In this document: in pieces, positions 7,977-15,475 of the stretch
Position numbering within the stretch: position 1 is the stretch's first letter
How the letters are laid out: the number at the start of each line of letters is the position of its first letter
Origin: Lachnospira sp. UBA4285
GTDB taxonomy: Bacteria; Bacillota; Clostridia; Lachnospirales; Lachnospiraceae
DNA: 17,044 bases
NCBI GenBank assembly: GCA_002394965.1
Contig: DGVL01000100.1
Coordinates: 1-17,044 of the forward strand
Direction: 5' to 3'
The notes under the pieces: model-generated
The model's input: the letters and a program-made list of their open reading frames with translations, nothing else
Database searches by the model: none
What the model was told of the DNA's origin: nothing
Made by a program: the position numbers and the translations under genes

Positions 7977-9187
7977 TCTTGCTTTTCCTCACTTTTCTTT
8001 CCGGAAACCGCACCGCCGGAAACGGTGTCGATGATGCGGTCGAATTTCTTCGCGATGGAACTCCACTGGTAATCGCGGTCCACATACGCCCGGGCGTTTT
8101 CACACATCTGCGCGTATTCCTCCGGGTGATCATACAGATAATTCAGGCAGCCTTCAAACTCAAAGTAGTTGCGGTAATACAGGCCGCCGTTGCTGCGGAT
8201 GCAGTGCCCGCGGAGCACATCACACGCCCCGTTGACGATGACCGGGACAGACTCCCGCATCGCCTCCAGGACCGCGATGGAAAGGCTCTCGTACTGGGAC
8301 GGCAGGATCAGCGCCTTTGCGCCCCGTATGCCGTTGAATTTATCCTCCTCGGACACAAAGCCCAGCGGCTTTATGTTCTCGTCCTTCGGGATCGAAAGAA
8401 CCGGCTTGCCCATCAGGACCAGTCTGACAGCGCGGTCCGGATTTCTCTTCTTGTACTCGGCGAAGTAGCGGAACAGCACGTCGCATCCCTTGCCGCCGTC
8501 GATCCGCCCCACGTAGACGATGTAGTCGTCCACGCCGTACTTCTTCCGGAAGGCCTCCGGATCGACTTTCTCCGGCACGTCCACGCCCACGCCGCAGATC
8601 TCGTACGGAATCGCATCGTTGTGGAACACCTTGTGAACCAGGTCCGCCTCCTCGTGCGTCAGGAACACGAAACCTCCGCACTTCGTGAACGCGTCCCGGT
8701 AATAGGACATATACAGGTACGGCTCCGTGTGGGCTGTCGGGATGAAGATAGCTTTCTTTCCCGCAACCTCGATGCACTTGGAGGCCGGATAGTACAGATA
8801 GGTCACGCAGATGACCGCATCATACTCATCCAGATGCTCCTTCAGGTACGCCGGCAGCTTAGGGCAGTACGGTCCCTGGGCGCGCAGCCACTTCTCCTGA
8901 AGTTCCATGGACGGGTGCGGATCGGAGCGCAGCTCGGTGTCGATGTCGCCGAAGTGCGGGCTCCTGGGCTCCTCTGACGGGAAGCGGATCACCCGAATTC
9001 CATTCACATCGCACACTCCTGCCTCGTATGTGTTGTTCCACGTCACGTAATCGACCGCACAGGTCGTCAGGACTTCCACCTCGTAACGGTCCGCGAGCCT
9101 CTCGGCGATCTCGCGGGCATAGTACTCCGCGCCGCCGTTGACTTCCAGGCCATAGCGCTGACAGATTACTGCTACCTTCTTATTCAT
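7973..9187 (-). CDS. Family 4 glycosyltransferase
   Basis: About 404 residues with the two Rossmann-like domains of GT-B enzymes. The N-terminus KVAVICQRYGLEVNGGAEYY holds the family's GG-AE loop. The C-terminal domain has VGRIDGGKG at 226-234 and the donor-binding E-x7-E motif at Glu300/Glu308 (PSQYESLSIAVLEAM). Such enzymes are cytosolic, retaining transferases using NDP-sugars. The frame is open as far as 9286, but that extension lies inside the upstream gene and has no GT4 character. ATG at 9187 (alternative at 9190) follows GGAGA closely and touches the upstream stop codon (ATGATGA), so translation is coupled. It is clearly a different lineage from the three transferases upstream of it. 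Sugar specificity cannot be inferred. Confidence 0.9.
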   Translation of the reverse strand: MNKKVAVICQRYGLEVNGGAEYYAREIAERLADRYEVEVLTTCAVDYVTWNNTYEAGVCDVNGIRVIRFPSEEPRSPHFGDIDTELRSDPHPSMELQEKWLRAQGPYCPKLPAYLKEHLDEYDAVICVTYLYYPASKCIEVAGKKAIFIPTAHTEPYLYMSYYRDAFTKCGGFVFLTHEEADLVHKVFHNDAIPYEICGVGVDVPEKVDPEAFRKKYGVDDYIVYVGRIDGGKGCDVLFRYFAEYKKRNPDRAVRLVLMGKPVLSIPKDENIKPLGFVSEEDKFNGIRGAKALILPSQYESLSIAVLEAMRESVPVIVNGACDVLRGHCIRSNGGLYYRNYFEFEGCLNYLYDHPEEYAQMCENARAYVDRDYQWSSIAKKFDRIIDTVSGGAVSGKKSEEKQE

Positions 9188-10356
9188 CATTCTCCGGCTT
9201 TCTTTTTCATCATGGTCATCTGCACCGGGCCGGCGCCGACCATGTCCTGTATAACCCTGGTGAACTTCTCCTGCTGCACTGCCCACGTAAAGGCTCCCAG
9301 TCTGTCCTTTGCGCGAATGATCATCGCGCTGCGCAGCTTAGCATCTTTTGCCACGCGGTTCATCAGCCCGGCGGAAAGAGCCATGTCTGACTCCGGCAGA
9401 TACAGCGCGTCTTCCCCGAGCAGCTGCCTCGTGGCCGGTGTCCTGCGGCAGAGCACCGGAAGCTTCAGAAACATCGCCTGTGCCAGCGGCAGAGGAAATG
9501 TCTCGAACTCACTCATGTCAAGATAGGCCGCCGAGTGAAGAAAGTACGGCAGCATATCGCGCTCAGAGAGTCTCCCGGCAAAGAACACAGCGCCCGGATC
9601 CAGTGAGAGCTTCTCCTCATAGTCGCGAAGTGTCAGGTAATACGGCCCCGATTCGTCACAGTGCCCTATCAGCATCAGGCGGGAATTCCGGTTGTACGTT
9701 TTATTATACGCGGCAAAGCAGCCGATCATCTCCCCGATCCGCCGCTCCGGAAGGATGTCACCCGCGGCAACAAAGAGCTGCTTCTGCGCGTCCGATGCCG
9801 GCAGCATGCCGCTTCTGTCTGCATCATACCACTCAAACGGGATCAGCGGTGTGATCACGTGAACCGGACAGGAGAATCCGAGTGCGCGGATCTGCTCTGC
9901 CGCGCTGTCACTGTCGGCGATAACCGCCTCCGTGTACGGCGCAAGCCACGAAACCTCTCTGGCCGTGCGCTCAAGCAATGCCGCTCTCTGCGGGTCAAAC
10001 GCAAAAACTTCCCGGCCCGGAACTTCTCCGTGCCACACGAGCACGCGGCGGCAGTTGAACCGCACATAGTCCGGATTGACCTTGCTGTTCGCGCTGAAAT
10101 GATACAGAAGGATATCGCCCTCCCGTGGCGCTTTCACGGCGCTGTCCTTCATGGGGCGGAAATCCTCCGGCCGGATGCCGGGCACGATATTCAGCGCGAA
10201 TATGATCGTCTCGTACCCGAGATCGCGCAGCAGCTTCTGGAAATTCAGCGCATAGTCTGTCACCGGATCGCCGGGGCAGGCCGTGTCCAGCATCTGCGCG
10301 ATGTGATTGCCGGGCCAGTCTTCCTGCGCCGCTGTATTCTCCTCATGCTTTTGCAC
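9187..10356 (-). CDS. GT4-like glycosyltransferase with eroded catalytic motifs
   Basis: 389 residues from the GTG at 10356 (391 from the GTG at 10362). The 10356 start is favoured by AAGG about 9 bases upstream, while the 10362 codon is nearly on top of it. The protein is homologous along its length to the two upstream transferases: LDTACPGDPVTDYALNFQ, GYETIIFALNI, DILLYHFS and the CPVHVITPLIPFE segment correspond to equivalents in both. It has diverged at the sites that bind the donor sugar. Numbering from the 10362 start, the paralogs' TGRVAPNK is AGDILPER here (Arg to Asp202, Lys to Arg207), and the E-x7-E glutamates become Glu287 and Gln295. It may be a weak or altered transferase, or a non-catalytic partner of its paralogs. 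It overlaps the neighbouring genes at both ends, so it is translated with them. Confidence 0.82.
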   Translation of the reverse strand: MQKHEENTAAQEDWPGNHIAQMLDTACPGDPVTDYALNFQKLLRDLGYETIIFALNIVPGIRPEDFRPMKDSAVKAPREGDILLYHFSANSKVNPDYVRFNCRRVLVWHGEVPGREVFAFDPQRAALLERTAREVSWLAPYTEAVIADSDSAAEQIRALGFSCPVHVITPLIPFEWYDADRSGMLPASDAQKQLFVAAGDILPERRIGEMIGCFAAYNKTYNRNSRLMLIGHCDESGPYYLTLRDYEEKLSLDPGAVFFAGRLSERDMLPYFLHSAAYLDMSEFETFPLPLAQAMFLKLPVLCRRTPATRQLLGEDALYLPESDMALSAGLMNRVAKDAKLRSAMIIRAKDRLGAFTWAVQQEKFTRVIQDMVGAGPVQMTMMKKKAGE

Positions 10357-11446
10357 TTGCACGCCCCTTCGTCAGCCCGTCAATGATACCGGTAAACTGC
10401 TCCGTTATCTTCTTCCTGTCGAAATCCTTCAGGCGCTCCTGTCCTTTATCAACCAGCGTTTCCCTCAGCTTCTGATCGCGGATGACCCGGTCCATGGCGC
10501 CGGCCACAAGCAGCGGATCCTTGTCCTCAAGCAGAAGGCCGCCGCCGCCCATGGTCTCGCCCACAGCCGTGCTGTCATACGCAAGGATCGGCAGATGAAA
10601 ATACATCGCCTCCACCAGCGGCACGCAGAACCCCTCGTGCTCCGAGAGGCACAGAAACGCGTCTGCGCACCGGTACCACGCGAGAATGTCCGCGAAACGG
10701 ATATGCCCTGTAAAGATGACATCCTCCGGGGAAAGTCCCAGACTCTTCCGGTAGGCCTGCAGTTCCCGCCCGTACAGACCGGCCTCGTCAAAGGAGCCCG
10801 CGAGTACCAGCCGGGAATTCTGATTATAGTACTTTTTGTAATAATAGAAAGACAGCATCAGGTCTTCCTGTTTCTTGTTGGGCGCCACGCGGCCCGTGAA
10901 CAGAAACGTCGTCTTCTGTCCCTTCTGATTCAGGATCTTCCTGGTCGGCGTCTTCTCGTAATCCTCAAACGGGATCAGGATCGGCAGCACATCAATCGGG
11001 CAGGTATAGCCGAAGCTCCTGAGCTCATCGGCATTGAACTGCGAGTCGGCCAGCGCCAGCTCCGTGTACGGCCCCATGTATACGGCTTCCTTCAGTCCTC
11101 TCTGGCAGAAGGCCGCCGCCGCCGGATCAAACCGGGCGAAAAATGTCGGCGGCGTGATGTTGTGATACACCAGCACCTTCCGGCAGTTGTACTCCATGTA
11201 GCGGAAATTCAGGATGGAGCCGGTGGAAAGGTGGTACAGCAGAATGTCATCCGGATTAAACTGCGGGAGTTCCTGCTCCACGCTCCTGGCAACCGACGAT
11301 GGAATGCCGGATCCGATATTCAGGGCATAGATCATCGTCTCGTAACCCAACTGGCGGAGCGTATTCTCCAAAGCCACCGCGTCATTGCTCACCGCGTCGC
11401 CGGTACGCACCGTCGGAAGCATCTGGTAAATGTGTACCTCTTTCAC
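10343..11446 (-). CDS. Family 4 glycosyltransferase, tandem paralog 2
   Basis: 367 residues. It has a GT-B fold with an intact C-terminal donor site: FTGRVAPNKKQ at 183-193 and E-x7-E at Glu271/Glu279 in SEHEGFCVPLVEAMYF. The N-terminal half carries HIYQMLPTVRTGDAVSND, in which the GDAVSND stretch is shared with the next paralog. The frame is open to 11479, but the GTG at 11446 is the supported start because AGGAGA lies 9 bases upstream; no comparable site precedes 11479. The protein is very similar to the product of the gene just upstream, with a 74-base block differing at only seven positions. It probably adds one sugar to the growing repeat on the cytosolic face. Two near-copies may make successive, related linkages. 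The donor is unknown. Confidence 0.9.
   Translation of the reverse strand: MKEVHIYQMLPTVRTGDAVSNDAVALENTLRQLGYETMIYALNIGSGIPSSVARSVEQELPQFNPDDILLYHLSTGSILNFRYMEYNCRKVLVYHNITPPTFFARFDPAAAAFCQRGLKEAVYMGPYTELALADSQFNADELRSFGYTCPIDVLPILIPFEDYEKTPTRKILNQKGQKTTFLFTGRVAPNKKQEDLMLSFYYYKKYYNQNSRLVLAGSFDEAGLYGRELQAYRKSLGLSPEDVIFTGHIRFADILAWYRCADAFLCLSEHEGFCVPLVEAMYFHLPILAYDSTAVGETMGGGGLLLEDKDPLLVAGAMDRVIRDQKLRETLVDKGQERLKDFDRKKITEQFTGIIDGLTKGRASAKA
10608..10681 (-). repeat. Conserved block of duplicated GT4 genes, copy in paralog 2
   Basis: This 74-base block encodes the region around the E-x7-E motif. By my base-by-base comparison it differs from 11731-11804 at seven positions, mostly silent. It could be a substrate for recombination between the two genes. 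Confidence 0.75.
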
Positions 11447-11455
11447 TGTCTGTCG

Positions 11456-11461
11456 TCTCCT
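11456..11461 (-). promoter_or_regulatory. Ribosome binding site fixing the GTG start of the second GT4 paralog
   Basis: AGGAGA on the minus strand, 9 bases before the GTG at 11446. It selects this start over the earlier in-frame GTG at 11479, which would lie almost against the preceding stop codon. Confidence 0.75.
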
Positions 11462-11486
11462 ATGTGTCCCTGAAATCACCCATTTG

Positions 11487-12563
11487 TCATCCGGCGAGCG
11501 ACCGGATCACCGCCCGAAACTTTTCTGCGACAATTTCCCGGTCGAAATCCTTCAGGCGCTCCCGCCCGCAGGCCACAAGAGTCTCCCGAAGCTTCGGATC
11601 CGACACCACGCGGTCCATCGCGCCGGCTACCAGCAGCGGATTTTTGTCTTCAAGCAGAAGGCCGCCGAAACTCAGGGTCTCTCCGACCGCGGAGCTGTCA
11701 TAGGCGATGACAGGAAGGTCAAAGTACATCGCCTCCACCAGCGGCACACAGAATCCCTCGTGCTCGGAGAGGCACAGGAACACGTCCGCACACCGGTACC
11801 ACGCCAGCAGGTCCGGAAAAGCGATATGCCCGGTGAAGACCACATCTTCTTCCGTGAGGCCAAGAGCCGCGCGGTAGCCCGCCAGATCCCTGTAATAGGG
11901 ATCGCCGCTTCCGTACCCGCCGGCTATGACCAGGCGGGAGGCCGCATTGTAGTTTTTCTTATAGTAATAAAACGCCTCGATCAGGTCGCCCTGACACTTG
12001 TTGGGGGCTACGCGGCCCGTGAAGAGGAACGTCGTCTTCTTTCCTTTTTCCGCCACAATGGACTCCGTCGGCTTCTGCGCGTAGTCGTCAAACGGAATCA
12101 GAATCGGCACCACGTCGATCGGGCAGGTGTAGCCGAGGCGCCGCAGATCCTGCGCATCAAACCGGGAGATCGCAATCGCGCGCTCCGTCACGGAAGCCAG
12201 GTCCGCTGCCTCCCGCAGGCCCCGGCGGCACAGATCGGCACTGTTCCTGTCGTACTTCTCAAAGAATTTCGCCGGGGTGATGTTGTGAAAGATGACCACC
12301 TTCCGGCAGGGAAATTCTTTGAACATCTGATTCACCGGGCCGCCGATGGCCAGGTGGTACAGGCATATGTCATCCGCTGAGAGCTTCGGCATTCCCCGCG
12401 AGCTGTCCCGCGCGATGCTTCCGGGGATCCCGCCCCGGATCGCGGGAGAATAGATCATGGAGTCCTGGCATCCCATGTCCCGCAGGACTGCCTCCAGGGC
12501 GATCGCGTCGCTGCTCACGGCATCTCCCGTGGAAAGCGCCGGCGTGAGCTGAAAGATGTTCAT
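11487..12563 (-). CDS. Family 4 glycosyltransferase, tandem paralog 1
   Basis: 358 residues with GT-B architecture. FTGRVAPNK is at 181-189 and E-x7-E at Glu269/Glu277 (SEHEGFCVPLVEAMYF, identical to paralog 2). The N-terminus MNIFQLTPALSTGDAVSSDA resembles that of its two downstream relatives. ATG at 12563 is chosen over the GTG at 12572 because AAGGTGA places it at normal spacing; the GTG lies inside that ribosome site. Paralog 2 follows after 40 bases. Strong protein and DNA identity in the C-terminal domain, with more divergence in the N-terminal acceptor-binding half, fits duplication followed by a change of acceptor. Expected role: cytosolic transfer of a sugar from an NDP donor to the lipid-linked repeat unit. 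Confidence 0.9.
   Translation of the reverse strand: MNIFQLTPALSTGDAVSSDAIALEAVLRDMGCQDSMIYSPAIRGGIPGSIARDSSRGMPKLSADDICLYHLAIGGPVNQMFKEFPCRKVVIFHNITPAKFFEKYDRNSADLCRRGLREAADLASVTERAIAISRFDAQDLRRLGYTCPIDVVPILIPFDDYAQKPTESIVAEKGKKTTFLFTGRVAPNKCQGDLIEAFYYYKKNYNAASRLVIAGGYGSGDPYYRDLAGYRAALGLTEEDVVFTGHIAFPDLLAWYRCADVFLCLSEHEGFCVPLVEAMYFDLPVIAYDSSAVGETLSFGGLLLEDKNPLLVAGAMDRVVSDPKLRETLVACGRERLKDFDREIVAEKFRAVIRSLAG
11731..11804 (-). repeat. Conserved block of duplicated GT4 genes, copy in paralog 1
   Basis: Partner of the block at 10608-10681, in the same orientation and about 1.1 kb away. The near identity supports recent duplication or gene conversion of the catalytic domain. Confidence 0.75.
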
Positions 12564-12584
12564 CCCCGTCACCTTCCTTCCGCG

Positions 12585-13028
12585 TCATGCCTTCTCAGCC
12601 AGCTGTTTTCGCAGGCTGTTCACTTCCTCCTGCAGCTCGGAGATCTGCTTGCGCATGTCCGCCGTCTCGGAGTTGCGCAGGTCCACATAGCTGACAAATT
12701 GATCCATCATCTTCACGGAAGAAGAGTTGAAATTGCTCTGGTCCATGAGAACCGGATCCATCAGCCAGTACGCACAGTGGCGGATGCAGCGCTTGAAGAA
12801 CCTCTTGACCCTGCCGCCGGTAAGCGGCTTCCAGGATGTGAGCTGCCACTGGCGGGATGCGTCCGAGAGAATCTCCAGTGCCGTCTTCTCGTCAAAGCCG
12901 TAACGGGTCAGCCCTGTCGCTCCGGCGGAAAAATCCTCGAAGCTCAGCTGATCTTTCGTATAGCCCTTCTTCTGTATATCCTCGCGGATTTCATTCATGA
13001 TCTCTTCAACATTTACAGTTGCTGCCAT
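12585..13028 (-). CDS. Small coiled-coil protein of glycan clusters, function unknown
   Basis: 147 residues. An acidic N-terminal helix (NVEEIMNEIREDIQKKGY, 6-23) is followed by a short linker with LSFEDF. A strongly basic amphipathic stretch at about 73-92 (RVKRFFKRCIRHCAYWLMDP) is next, then SNFNSSSVK at 98-106. A C-terminal coiled coil of about 117-145 has heptad-spaced leucines (ISELQEEVNSLRKQL). I recognise this VEEIM / basic helix / FNSS / coiled-coil order as the N-terminal part often fused to methyltransferases or glycosyltransferases in Firmicute glycan clusters. Here it stands alone. The basic helix could lie on the membrane surface and the coiled coil could recruit a partner, but this is inference. 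AGAGGTG lies 5 bases before the ATG. The gene is 21 bases from the first GT4 paralog, hinting at a joint complex. Confidence 0.8.
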   Translation of the reverse strand: MAATVNVEEIMNEIREDIQKKGYTKDQLSFEDFSAGATGLTRYGFDEKTALEILSDASRQWQLTSWKPLTGGRVKRFFKRCIRHCAYWLMDPVLMDQSNFNSSSVKMMDQFVSYVDLRNSETADMRKQISELQEEVNSLRKQLAEKA

Positions 13029-13058
13029 ATCTGCACCTCTCGCACTTTCGTTTTCTTA

Positions 13059-14288
13059 TCATTTCTGCATGCGCAGATAGTCCGGGAGCCCGTCTTTCTC
13101 CGGCGTCCCCGGGTCACCCGTGATCAGCGGCTTCAGATACCGGATCATTTCCTCTGTCACATCGGTCTCATCCGGCGTGATCCAGGAGAGCGGAACCGTC
13201 TTCACGCGGTCTGCCACCTCGTGGACATCCACTGAGCCATATGTGACCGCATACGGTTCATCACCTGTCCGCGTGAGGGTAGCCATCACACCGGTTTCCC
13301 CTGCGGCGGCAAGTTCCACCGCCTTGCCTGCCAGATGGCGGCTCTCCAGAAGGTCCGTGCCACTGGCGCAGTGCCCCGCCGCTCTCTGGGCGACGTTCAG
13401 CTCAACGCAGCGCACCTTGCAGCCGATCCGGCTGGCGACCTGATCGCGCAGATACCGGCCGGTCCCGGCCAGCGCCGTGTGTCCGAACTTATCGACCCGG
13501 CTCCTGTCGGCAAGGAGATAATCGCCGTTGACGTCCTTCAGGCCTTCCGAGACGCAGACCACCACATGGTGATAGCGAAACAGCCTGGCCTTTACTTTAC
13601 GCAAAAAATCTTCGATGTCAAATCCCAGCTCCGGGAGATAGATAAGATGCGGCGCCGCGCTTCCGGGCATCCGGGCAAGGGCCGAGGCGGCGGTAAGCCA
13701 CCCGGCGTCGCGCCCCATGATCTCGATGATGACGACAGAATCATTCAGATAGATGTCCGTGTCCAGCGCGATCTCCCGGACTTCCGTCGCGACAAAACGC
13801 GCGGCCGAGCCGAATCCCGGCGTGTGGTCAATCCCCATCAGATCGTTGTCGATTGTCTTCGGGATGCCCACGACCCGCAGCGGCTTGCCGTGTGCCTGTG
13901 CATAGTCGCCGATCATCTGGACCGTATCCATGGAATCGTTGCCCCCGATGTAAAAAAAGGCATCGATCCCAAGCTTTTCCGTGATGCCAAAGAACACCTC
14001 GTAGTCCGACGGGTCTTCCTCGAAGTTCTTCATCCGGTACCGGCAGGAGCCCAGATACATGGCCGGCGTCACCTCCAGCCTGTGCAAAAGCGCCTCGTCC
14101 GGCTTTCCGCCCGGGCAGAACATCTCCTTCAGATCGACGATGTGCTCCTCCAGAATCCCCTGAATCCCGTTGCATCCGCCCAGGATCTTCCCGTCCGGCC
14201 ACTGCGCAGCCGCCCGGCTGATCACCCCGGCCAGACTTGCGTTGATGGCGGCGGTTGGCCCGCCTGACTGTGCTACCAGAATGTTCAT
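13059..14288 (-). CDS. 6-phosphofructokinase, pyrophosphate-type signature
   Basis: 409 residues, the size of the longer PPi-dependent or group III phosphofructokinases (E. coli PfkA is about 320). It interconverts fructose-6-phosphate and fructose-1,6-bisphosphate. Motifs: LVAQSGGPTAAINAS at 4-18; GGNDS at 115-119; PKTIDND at 143-149, with the catalytic base Asp147; MGRDAGWL at 191-198. ATP enzymes have glycine at the positions held here by Asp118 (GGDGS) and Lys144 (PGTIDND). The Asp/Lys pair is the accepted signature of pyrophosphate as phosphoryl donor. The start ATG has GGAG 6 bases upstream. The gene lies 15 bases after glf and 30 bases before the coiled-coil gene, so it appears co-transcribed with the glycan genes, an unusual place for a central-metabolism enzyme. 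Donor preference is inferred from residues only. Confidence 0.92.
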   Translation of the reverse strand: MNILVAQSGGPTAAINASLAGVISRAAAQWPDGKILGGCNGIQGILEEHIVDLKEMFCPGGKPDEALLHRLEVTPAMYLGSCRYRMKNFEEDPSDYEVFFGITEKLGIDAFFYIGGNDSMDTVQMIGDYAQAHGKPLRVVGIPKTIDNDLMGIDHTPGFGSAARFVATEVREIALDTDIYLNDSVVIIEIMGRDAGWLTAASALARMPGSAAPHLIYLPELGFDIEDFLRKVKARLFRYHHVVVCVSEGLKDVNGDYLLADRSRVDKFGHTALAGTGRYLRDQVASRIGCKVRCVELNVAQRAAGHCASGTDLLESRHLAGKAVELAAAGETGVMATLTRTGDEPYAVTYGSVDVHEVADRVKTVPLSWITPDETDVTEEMIRYLKPLITGDPGTPEKDGLPDYLRMQK

Positions 14289-14303
14289 AGTCCGCTCCGC
14301 TGA

Positions 14304-15404
14304 TTACTTCAGCTCGTCATCACAGAACGCAAGCGCCGCTGCGATGACTTTGTCCATATCATAGTACTTATACGCTCCCAGGCGTCCGCCGAACCGCACG
14401 CGCGTCTCGCCCTCCGCCAGCTTGCGGTACTCCTCGTACAGCGCGTTGTTGCGGGCGTTGTTCACCGGATAGTACGGCTCGTCGCCCTTCTTCCACTCGC
14501 TGGAATACTCACGGGAGATAATAGTATGATCCTGCTTTCCAAATTCAAAGTGCTTGTGCTCGATGATCCGCGTGTACGGAACCTCGCGGGCCGTGTAGTT
14601 CACGACCGCATTGCCCTGGAAGTTGTCCGTGTCAAGTTCCTCGGTCTCGAAGCGCACCGAACGGTATTCCAGAACGCCGAGTCTGTAGTCATAGTACTGG
14701 TCGATCTGACCTGTGTACAGAATCCGGTCCGCCATGGACGAGAGTGCCTCACGGTTCTTCAGGAAGTCACACGCAAGCCGCACATCCGCGCCCGCCAGCA
14801 GTTTCTCCACGATCTGCGTGTATCCGCCGATCGGAATCCCCTGATACCGGTCGTTGAAATAGTTGTTGTCATATACAAAACGCAGCGGAAGCCGGCGGAT
14901 GATAAATGCCGGGAGCTCCGTGCACGGGCGCCCCCACTGCTTCTCGGTGTACCCCTTGATCAGCTTCTCGTATACGTCCCGTCCCACAAGGGACAGCGCC
15001 TGCTCTTCCAGATTCTTCGGCTCGGTGATGTTCAGGTCCGCAATCTGATCGCGGATGATCTTCTTCGCCTCATCCGGCGTCGCGATCCCCCACATCTTCG
15101 AGAACGTGTTCATATTAAACGGAAGATTGTACAGCTCATCGTGGTACCGGGCGATCGGAGAGTTGATGTAATTGTTGAACTCGGCGAAGCGGTTAACATA
15201 TTCCCACACTCTCCGGTCCGACGTGTGGAAGATGTGTGCGCCGTAGCGGTGCACGCGGATCCCGTCCACATCCTCTGTGTAGATATTGCCTGCGATGTGC
15301 GGCCGCTTGTCGACGACCAGCACCTTCTTCCCCTTCTGCATGGCCTCGTGCGCAAACACCGCGCCGTAAAGACCTGCTCCCACTACAAGATAATCGTACT
15401 TCAA
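14304..15404 (-). CDS. glf: UDP-galactopyranose mutase
   Basis: 366 residues, full length for bacterial Glf. This FAD enzyme converts UDP-galactopyranose to UDP-galactofuranose, the donor for Galf residues in surface glycans. Motifs: FAD-binding GAGLYG at 9-14, HRYGAHIFHTS at 52-62, KGYTEKQWG at 150-158, NDRYQGIPIGGY at 184-195, and FGGRLGAYKYYDMDK at 338-352 with the conserved substrate-binding arginine. The start codon is TTG at 15404. The next methionine is at residue 22, past the FAD motif, and a perfect AGGAGG lies 7 bases before TTG, so TTG is well supported. The gene has its own promoter in the 71-base gap upstream. Its presence implies that one of the transferases here, or one outside the window, adds galactofuranose. 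Confidence 0.97.
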   Translation of the reverse strand: MKYDYLVVGAGLYGAVFAHEAMQKGKKVLVVDKRPHIAGNIYTEDVDGIRVHRYGAHIFHTSDRRVWEYVNRFAEFNNYINSPIARYHDELYNLPFNMNTFSKMWGIATPDEAKKIIRDQIADLNITEPKNLEEQALSLVGRDVYEKLIKGYTEKQWGRPCTELPAFIIRRLPLRFVYDNNYFNDRYQGIPIGGYTQIVEKLLAGADVRLACDFLKNREALSSMADRILYTGQIDQYYDYRLGVLEYRSVRFETEELDTDNFQGNAVVNYTAREVPYTRIIEHKHFEFGKQDHTIISREYSSEWKKGDEPYYPVNNARNNALYEEYRKLAEGETRVRFGGRLGAYKYYDMDKVIAAALAFCDDELK

Positions 15405-15411
15405 ACGGCAG

Positions 15412-15417
15412 CCTCCT
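15412..15417 (-). promoter_or_regulatory. Consensus ribosome binding site for the TTG start of glf
   Basis: AGGAGG on the minus strand, 7 bases from the TTG at 15404. The full-consensus site offsets the weak start codon and decides the gene start. Confidence 0.85.
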
Positions 15418-15433
15418 GTGGCAGTGATAGTAC

Positions 15434-15463
15434 ATTATATTCCTTACCCGCAATACTTATCAA
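15434..15463 (-). promoter_or_regulatory. Sigma-A-type promoter upstream of glf
   Basis: Minus-strand TTGATA at 15463-15458 (-35) and TATAAT at 15439-15434 (perfect -10), with an 18-base spacer. Transcription would start near 15427, giving a leader of about 22 bases before the TTG of glf. It lies in the longest intergenic gap of the cluster (71 bases) and is AT-rich against a GC-rich background. It would let glf and everything downstream be expressed apart from the ThDP-enzyme gene. No operator-like palindrome is evident beside it. Confidence 0.72.
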
Positions 15464-15475
15464 GTTCATCCGGTT

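Noticed and set aside
9191..9286. N-terminal extension of the fourth GT4 gene to 9286
   Set aside because: The extra 33 residues are Gly/Arg/Asp-rich, lie wholly inside the upstream gene in another frame and precede a normal GT4 start with a ribosome site.
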